A DNA stretch of 37,198 nucleotides. It comes from Legionella rowbothamii (GTDB lineage: Bacteria; Pseudomonadota; Gammaproteobacteria; Legionellales; Legionellaceae). Below the pieces are notes generated by a model, which saw only the letters and a program-made list of their open reading frames with translations, did no database searches and was not told the DNA's origin. Position 1 is the stretch's first letter. Each line of letters opens with the position of its first letter. Location: NCBI RefSeq assembly GCF_900639985.1, contig NZ_CAAAIM010000015.1, positions 1-37,198 of the forward strand, given 5' to 3'. Positions 35,901 to 37,198 of this stretch are shown in pieces. The translations under genes were made by a program, and so were the position numbers.

Positions 35901-37198
35901 AGACAGAATCAATTCTTGCGATTGGAGTTGCAGTCTTCTCAACAAAACACAGCAGAGGTTGGCGGGGAGTTGGCCCTGCACCAAAAAGCCGCGGAGAGCG
36001 CTCAGTTAGCTGCCCAATCGACTTTAAATGATTTGAAGTCTTTGCAAGAAGAACATGCACGTTTGCGTGATAAAGCACTGCAGTTGGAGGAGGCCAACCG
36101 TAAGTTGTCCTCGCAGGTGGTGTCCTTAGAAGCACGGGTAGATGAATTCAGTGAAGAGCAGGCGCACTTGCACATTTTATTGCGTACCGAGCAAGAGACG
36201 GTGACGCAAAGCAAAGAAATGCTAAGGGTCCAGGCCAAGCTACTGGAATCTGCAGAAGTGAAGGTAAGGCTGTTACAGGAAGAGGCTGAAGCAACGGTTC
36301 TTGCTCATGCGCGTAGAGTAGAGGAATTGCAATCAGCGATTGCCCAAAATGATGATCACTCCGAGGAAGCCGCTCGAGTTCTGCGTGAAACCCAAGAGCA
36401 GCATCAACTGGTTTTGAGGCAGCTCGAGCAACGCCTACGCTTGGCAGAGAGCGCCCGTGAACAGGTTGTGAATGAGCTGACCGGGGTGCAAAGCGAATTA
36501 GAGGAACAGGTAAATGCGGTGCGCCGCTTAGAACAGGATGCGGGGGAATTAACTCGTCAGAACCAAGCCTTGCGCTTGGAGTTGCAGACTTCGCATCAGA
36601 GTACGGAAGAGGTTCGTCGAGAGTTAAGTGAGAGGTTGGCCCTGCACCAAAAAGCTGCGGAGAGCGCTCAGTTGGTTGTCCAATCGACTTTAAACGACTT
36701 GAGGTCTTTGGAAGAAGAACATGCGGGTTTGCATGATAAAGCACTGCAGTTGGAAGAGGCCAACCGTAAGTTGTCCTCGCACGTGATGTCCTTAGAAGCA
36801 CGAGTAGACGAATTCAGTGAAGAGCAGGCGCGCTTGCACATTTTATTGCGTACCGAGCAAGAGACGGTGACGCAAAGCAAAGAAATGTTAAGGGTCCAGG
36901 CCAAGCAACTGGAATCTGCAGAAGTGAGGGTAAGGCTGTTACAGGAAGAGGCAGAAGCAACGGTTCTCGCTCATGCGCGTAGAGTAGAGGAATTGCAATC
37001 AGCGATTGCCCAAAATGATGATCACTCCGAGGAAGCCGCTCGAGTTCTGCGTGAAACCCAAGAGCAGCATCAACTGGTTTTGAGGCAGCTCGAGCAACGC
37101 CTACGCTTGGCAGAGAGCGCCCGTGAACAGGTTGTGAATGAGCTGACCGGGGTGCAAAGCGAATTAGAGGAACAGGTAAATGCGGTGCGCCGCTTAGA
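29964..37198 (+). CDS. Giant kinase-ankyrin-coiled-coil protein, 3' end outside the window
   Basis: The frame from ATG 29964 stays open to the last base: at least 2411 residues. Residues 1-815 are mostly helical, no family recognised. A kinase fold follows: glycine loop GVGQYGSV (822-829), catalytic loop HNDIKPEN (1000-1007), and metal site IDWA (1023-1026) where kinases have DFG. The ATP-binding Lys is not obvious. About 1415-1665 are ankyrin-like repeats (NGLLHYAAEQGMTDVFSNLI from 1420, PLLIAAKNGNYSGVKNLI from 1600). From about 1832 on it is a long coiled coil made of 218- and 222-residue repeats. No signal peptide. This domain set is eukaryote-like, so I infer a Dot/Icm effector that phosphorylates or binds host proteins. 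There is no good ribosome site before the ATG; an in-frame stop at 29946 limits alternatives. Confidence 0.85.
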   Translation, partial: MKFCRKFINGIDSINFVGPSSDVLKKLLIVFAYQELKREHEQLLRQLSDLPEGIPDNFVANEQLEEYKKKQREFIEQIVIRMSAISDEYNHSLELSVEPIIDDLPAFIKLLAQNFRDIKHLAYTLSDAPSTIKKLQTQLYIEVLSKLEHEEQEVQLQTLSLSNIQDMITQAISLYENNSHDVQLGNQCQRIVHMGFYEIIRRDCNNVSLKSESNKYIEYQQVIGLLHSKLINVNQSPVIDNLSQYKASNGKSIGDLLVEAEKKLQIGITGDWSNDERINAFKARKELFHALRFGQEDRREYAKKTQANLIRDLFWARNIRDMELFTKSKVTDDVFASLAQKRYLQEDVVFKVQKEPKAYTPGQDLKFIKFQDILAEVYQGAKDKGLKKGGNTDKFNASEPKIEQHIKDTFKKQCVNPIVKLLPNGEIEVNFSYFNCDEAFAKKLIDIIGKNGGFRRVLEKALMDVFLKESTVTSKVQGVSLRGRSLVAIERQIVGMTHSGELSEEQAQAFLEQLATVKSQINKTQVSEISHLNLDNSDELLVRKLLELYSVYGYQQVKDAFNAPTPAIKSHVSLTLETAFKHLQAGHFKQALELSGLDGYLNDAYQKLSQLNPSEAAESVKPIIEKSIVISSSARERQELSEELENAFKSGSDIAKKVEAIFLKEYRSMVPTLNLKTPEEITYMEEQVKIMAEEMSRLYERTEKGEPSLTGAEQDAYFSILKEIATAIKPADISGVQFKVQHSVTGQFTVKVSDEKGQQVASVSVDIGGIKLPYSLVKPAGGDFIFSYGGSRGIIAPFEGLDEAYRGGEKKGRLFTHSKLLGVGQYGSVKEVESLLSGLNQIIKKGYVPNNDAAPTFQDTSRNDLRTRPITARDDPLYRIESDILQNYSRAAQEKYGLISGGTQYWIKNDKARMAGRLFSKTGTPRQYLILTERAKGETYADTANKKLNLYTKADIAYHDPIKRGRSSAQEALDSLKESLELSQEIVREAQRFADLGFSHNDIKPENFLYKKNPDGSYQVKYIDWATGGFERIQEGQKSKSVAEVFAEIFGADLPNSTNPEGNKCVDASGRYIEKSDEGFRYGVDPTLQILHGARNGTLPYISPTVLGHDRSVQPASDSIPKPELNTVLKNSQPDMDDWALTTMIFGICNRQAYFTLVKGRAVTDYIVPGILDIDGKKPLGLKIVDVAKFNQYFACGMDVIQESDVYSNKDAVMYIPSNQREGEPLHLYRRLQMIQDSLRESLRAQGEILEDNPEHQILNDINAILTRVRSVVGSGEGFNKIQLKDIIAASQQCIKRYENLHNLGYKQSLEHAETLQAIFNEHARSNLRADELLVEVGELKRMDILCTYPKTKEQIENAIAILDQAIDEPQFSDKFIGEHAPFRSLLAESISTGQNQILNSLLGKITQPNQAFIGQVKANGLLHYAAEQGMTDVFSNLIKALTKAGATSEELFELMMTEYGPTKQVKTAPYIKWSTNGFHIAIRNNNKEQLTTILNLLPKGHAYDEFINQALHLCAVLGNKDLFNQILTKYNELNSGVVDQINPQKMLKLVFPPDGMSPYHLFLADENTLEAIPFAQLQAMVDVAKIFLLKPPVETNAYPLLIAAKNGNYSGVKNLIQLADDISLSKAEFTQLFTQRDEEGKNLFNYILEQGQYTVLTAMLAHIKAKCEEPEKVLVHLLSNPHPVNPLRNFLNSEKSETNQFKILNQLFDEISPDFRTKELQQCRIVALLVNKDWLIEKASNSNSHPALRDLLHNDKLSTELKLGLFKKLVDDASEDTAKKFYSKLLKEITPRVEIDVQVVALNLPVKILQEVARQGNDLNSLIATLVPDQDLLNRLREQVQSLTQEQEKLGELLLAEQSTISQTKEMLRVQARQLDLAEDMVRKLRAEGDTKAFAYTSKVDELQLTLAKNDEQSEKAAQILRETQEQHQLDLEQLERRLLLAENARKQVVDDLVRVQEQLEEQVLAVRGLEHQVVELSRQNQFLRLELQSSQQNTAEVGGELALHQKAAESAQLAAQSTLNDLKSLQEEHARLRDKALQLEEANRKLSSQVVSLEARVDEFSEEQAHLHILLRTEQETVTQSKEMLRVQAKLLESAEVKVRLLQEEAEATVLAHARRVEELQSAIAQNDDHSEEAARVLRETQEQHQLVLRQLEQRLRLAESAREQVVNELTGVQSELEEQVNAVRRLEQDAGELTRQNQALRLELQTSHQSTEEVRRELSERLALHQKAAESAQLVVQSTLNDLRSLEEEHAGLHDKALQLEEANRKLSSHVMSLEARVDEFSEEQARLHILLRTEQETVTQSKEMLRVQAKQLESAEVRVRLLQEEAEATVLAHARRVEELQSAIAQNDDHSEEAARVLRETQEQHQLVLRQLEQRLRLAESAREQVVNELTGVQSELEEQVNAVRRL
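35559..37198 (+). repeat. Long tandem repeat (654/666 bp) encoding the coiled coil
   Basis: Repeat units begin at AAAGAAATG at 35559, 36213 and 36879. Unit 1 is 654 bp and diverged. Unit 2 is 666 bp; it has 4 extra codons (SERL) within its RRELSERLALHQ segment. Unit 3 is cut by the window end and almost identical to unit 2. The units are richer in G and C than the kinase part of the same gene. The near identity of units 2 and 3 shows a recent duplication, and more copies may follow beyond the window. Confidence 0.93.

Noticed and set aside
35659..36904. Long minus-strand frames inside the coiled-coil repeats (35659-36135, 36148-36801, 36668-36904)
   Set aside because: They mirror the plus-strand repeat gene, and are Pro/Arg-rich without ribosome sites or domains.

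Overview
The window looks like a piece of a Legionella chromosome, or of a very close relative. The reasons are an AT-rich background, several eukaryote-like genes of the kind Legionella uses as Dot/Icm effectors (a PPR-Smr protein, two kinase-fold proteins, ankyrin repeats, a C-terminal CaaX box), a Legionella-type outer membrane protein, and dispersed short palindromes. This assignment rests on gene content read by eye, not on a database search.

Left part (1-5.8 kb) is accessory DNA. It holds a PPR array of eleven near-identical 36-residue repeats fused to an Smr domain, a decayed IS6-type transposase, a small HAD-fold protein ending in a CaaX prenylation box, and a eukaryotic-like Ser/Thr kinase. 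A decayed open frame lies on the minus strand behind the kinase.

The middle (5.9-14.2 kb) is a chemosensory island made of two divergent transcription units. Leftward: a periplasmic von Willebrand A protein anchored by a C-terminal helix, a membrane-anchored coiled-coil protein and a CheY. Rightward: a protein with a degenerate MCP-like hairpin, a stand-alone diiron metallo-beta-lactamase-fold protein resembling the ODP oxygen sensors of chemotaxis systems, a 139-residue soluble MCP tip, CheA, CheW and CheV. No transmembrane receptor, CheR, CheB or CheZ is present in the window. The arrangement suggests a soluble, probably oxygen- or iron-responsive signalling complex, and it is the strongest candidate here for an undescribed system.

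From 14.2 to 23.8 kb the content is mainly metabolic and stress related. It includes a PqqD-like protein next to a frameshifted small peptide gene, a ThDP enzyme (acetolactate synthase type) with an aldehyde dehydrogenase, a CsbD protein, a small exported protein, an exported phytochelatin-synthase-like cysteine protease, a MarR regulator divergent from a YbdK-type glutamate-cysteine ligase, a GNAT acetyltransferase and a GST-like protein. Three of these concern glutathione-type thiols.

The right part (24-37.2 kb) has an O-antigen ligase/polymerase-like membrane protein with TPRs, an outer membrane protein and an unrecognised 754-residue protein, all on the minus strand. On the plus strand a giant open frame starts at 29964 and runs off the end of the window. 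At least 2411 residues are visible: a long N-terminal region, a kinase fold, ankyrin-like repeats, and a coiled coil built from 654/666-bp tandem DNA repeats.
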